Shown here: piece after piece, positions 5,293 through 6,355 of the stretch
Layout of the letters: each line of letters begins with the position of its first letter
Numbering within the stretch: position 1 is the first letter of the stretch
Source: Gemmatimonadota bacterium
Lineage (GTDB): Bacteria > Gemmatimonadota > Gemmatimonadetes > Longimicrobiales > RSA9
Length of the DNA stretch: 6,355 bases
Reading direction: 5' to 3'
NCBI GenBank assembly: GCA_016207445.1
Contig: JACQPS010000255.1
Location: 1 to 6,355 of the forward strand
Position numbers and translations under genes: made by a program
Notes under the pieces: generated by a model
Database searches by the model: none
Seen by the model: only the letters and a program-made list of their open reading frames with translations
Told to the model about the DNA's origin: nothing

Positions 5293-6225
5293 ATGGAAAC
5301 ATTGGCCGACCCGGCGACCACCACGCCGGGCGCGAAGGCCCAGGCTGCCGCTGGCTTAGAGCACCGCTGCCGCAACTGCGCCGCGCCGCTGGTCGGCCGC
5401 TTCTGCGCGCAGTGTGGGCAGGAGGACGAGGATCTGGACCGCCCGTTCTTCCGGCTGGTCGGTGACGTGCTCGGCGAGTTCTTCAGCCTCGACTCGCGCG
5501 TCGCGCGCACGATCCCGCTGCTCCTCCGCCCGGGCCGGCTGACGGCGGAGTACGTTTCGGGACGGCGCGCGCGTTTCGTGTTGCCGGTTCGTCTCTACAT
5601 CGTCAGCAGCGCGCTTTTCCTCGCCGCCGTCGCGCTCACGCCGATCGAGAAGCTGCGCGTGTCGGTCGGCGGGCTGGAGCCGGCCGACACGACGGCCGCA
5701 GCCGCGGCCTCACCGGCGGCGGAGGCGGAGCCGAAGAAATCGCTCCTCGTCGGGCTCGGGCCGCCGGAGGCGAACCCGTCGCGGATCCGGGCGATCCTGC
5801 TGCGCGCGCAGGAGAACGCGCAAAGCGCCGATCCGCTGCGGTTCCGCGAGTTGTGGTTCCGGACCTGGGCCTGGTCGATCCTGCTGTTGCTGCCCGTCTT
5901 CGCGCTCGTGCTCAAGGCGGGCTACCGGTCCCGCCCCTATCTGCACCATCTGATCTTCTCGCTCCACTACCACGCGGTCTTTTTTCTCGCCTTCGCGTTC
6001 CTGATCGCACTGCTGAACATCCGATGGGGGCCCGTGGCGGCTCCGCTCGCGCTCGCCGTGCTCGCGAGCATTCCGCTCTACTTGTTGCTGGCGCTGAAGC
6101 GAGTTTACGGGGAGGGATGGCTCAAGACGATCGGGAAGGCTGCGGGCGCGGGATCGGTCTACCTGATGTTGCTGGTCGCGTTCATGCTCGGGTCCACGGT
6201 CGTGACCGCTTTGTTCTTCCTCTGA
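5293..6225 (+). CDS. DUF3667 protein: N-terminal zinc ribbon plus membrane domain
   Basis: A 310-residue protein. A zinc ribbon of two CxxC knuckles (C26/C29 and C38/C41, CRNC and FCAQCGQ) opens it. Next comes the family block FFSLDSRVARTIPLLLRPGR (63-82) and EYVSGRRARFVLPVRLYIVSS (86-106), leading into the first membrane segment (about 101-118). A charged, Ala-rich linker of roughly 70 residues follows. Further hydrophobic segments lie near 192-208, 220-242, 247-268 and 285-308, giving about five in all. The function of DUF3667 proteins is not known; the ribbon should face the cytoplasm. ATG 5293 is preferred over an in-frame TTG at 5284; only a weak ACAGG precedes it. It is the last plus-strand gene of the run and ends 13 bases from a convergent gene. 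Confidence 0.88.
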   Translation: METLADPATTTPGAKAQAAAGLEHRCRNCAAPLVGRFCAQCGQEDEDLDRPFFRLVGDVLGEFFSLDSRVARTIPLLLRPGRLTAEYVSGRRARFVLPVRLYIVSSALFLAAVALTPIEKLRVSVGGLEPADTTAAAAASPAAEAEPKKSLLVGLGPPEANPSRIRAILLRAQENAQSADPLRFRELWFRTWAWSILLLLPVFALVLKAGYRSRPYLHHLIFSLHYHAVFFLAFAFLIALLNIRWGPVAAPLALAVLASIPLYLLLALKRVYGEGWLKTIGKAAGAGSVYLMLLVAFMLGSTVVTALFFL

Positions 6226-6238
6226 GTCGCAGGCCGGA

Positions 6239-6355
6239 TCAGCTGAAGCGCGTCGCGCGCCAGAGCGTCCAGCCGCAGCCGCCGAGCAGCGCCAGCATCG
6301 CCAGCGCGAGCAGCGCGACGCGCGCCCACGGCAGCGCGAGCGGCGGCACCTCGGC
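6239..6355 (-). CDS. C-terminal end of a membrane protein, cut by the right edge
   Basis: The minus strand is open from the window edge to a TGA at 6241-6239, giving 38 residues: a short start (AEVPPLALPW), one strongly hydrophobic stretch (ARVALLALAMLALLGGCGW) and a basic tail ending TLWRATRFS. This looks like a last transmembrane helix with a short cytoplasmic end. The base use matches its neighbours, and the stop lies 13 bases from the convergent DUF3667 stop, as tight packing would predict. The family cannot be told from this fragment. GC-rich DNA can stay open by chance over this length, so confidence is moderate. Confidence 0.5.
   Translation of the reverse strand, partial: AEVPPLALPWARVALLALAMLALLGGCGWTLWRATRFS

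Overview
The window is GC-rich DNA with long open frames, tight gene packing and G/C-rich third codon positions. The genes point to a Gram-negative bacterium: Sec-type signal peptides on small redox and secreted proteins, a CcdA/DsbD-type membrane electron carrier with a TlpA-like thioredoxin, a slipin, DUF72 and DUF3667 proteins. Short palindromic repeat arrays like the two seen here remind me of uncultured GC-rich phyla such as Gemmatimonadota, Myxococcota or Acidobacteriota. I cannot place it more closely.

Left part, plus strand (1-1394): the 3' part of a slipin (stomatin/SPFH) gene, then, 28 bases on, an exported peroxiredoxin whose reading frame is crossed by one in-frame TGA at 1041-1043. 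That TGA sits exactly where the family has its catalytic (peroxidatic) cysteine. It is followed by a perfect 7-bp hairpin with a G near the start of its loop, at the spacing expected of a bacterial SECIS element. I read the gene as one selenoprotein, 795-1394, with selenocysteine at residue 83. The product has no cysteine, so selenocysteine would be its only thiol/selenol redox centre. This is the main discovery of the window, and routine annotation would break it into two meaningless fragments.

Middle (1395-3030): a minus-strand pair, ccdA-like then tlpA-like, joined by a 4-base GTGA overlap. It would carry electrons across the inner membrane to a periplasmic thioredoxin. The pair is bounded by two unrelated palindromic repeat arrays: a strict 14-bp-period array (1401-1595) in the convergent gap next to the selenoprotein gene, and a shorter array of GGTGTCAGCT-type words (2819-2965) in the divergent gap, which also holds a sigma70-like promoter for the pair. 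A reasonable but unproven model is that TlpA/CcdA reduces the periplasmic seleno-peroxiredoxin.

Right part, plus strand (3031-6225): a membrane protein built from two similar halves, a DUF72 (YecE-like) protein starting three bases after its stop, a small exported six-cysteine DUF1311/LprI-like protein, and a DUF3667 zinc-ribbon membrane protein. At the right edge the C-terminal end of a minus-strand gene (6239-6355) faces the DUF3667 gene. No tRNA, rRNA, CRISPR, insertion sequence or selenocysteine machinery gene (selA, selB, selC, selD) is visible in the window.
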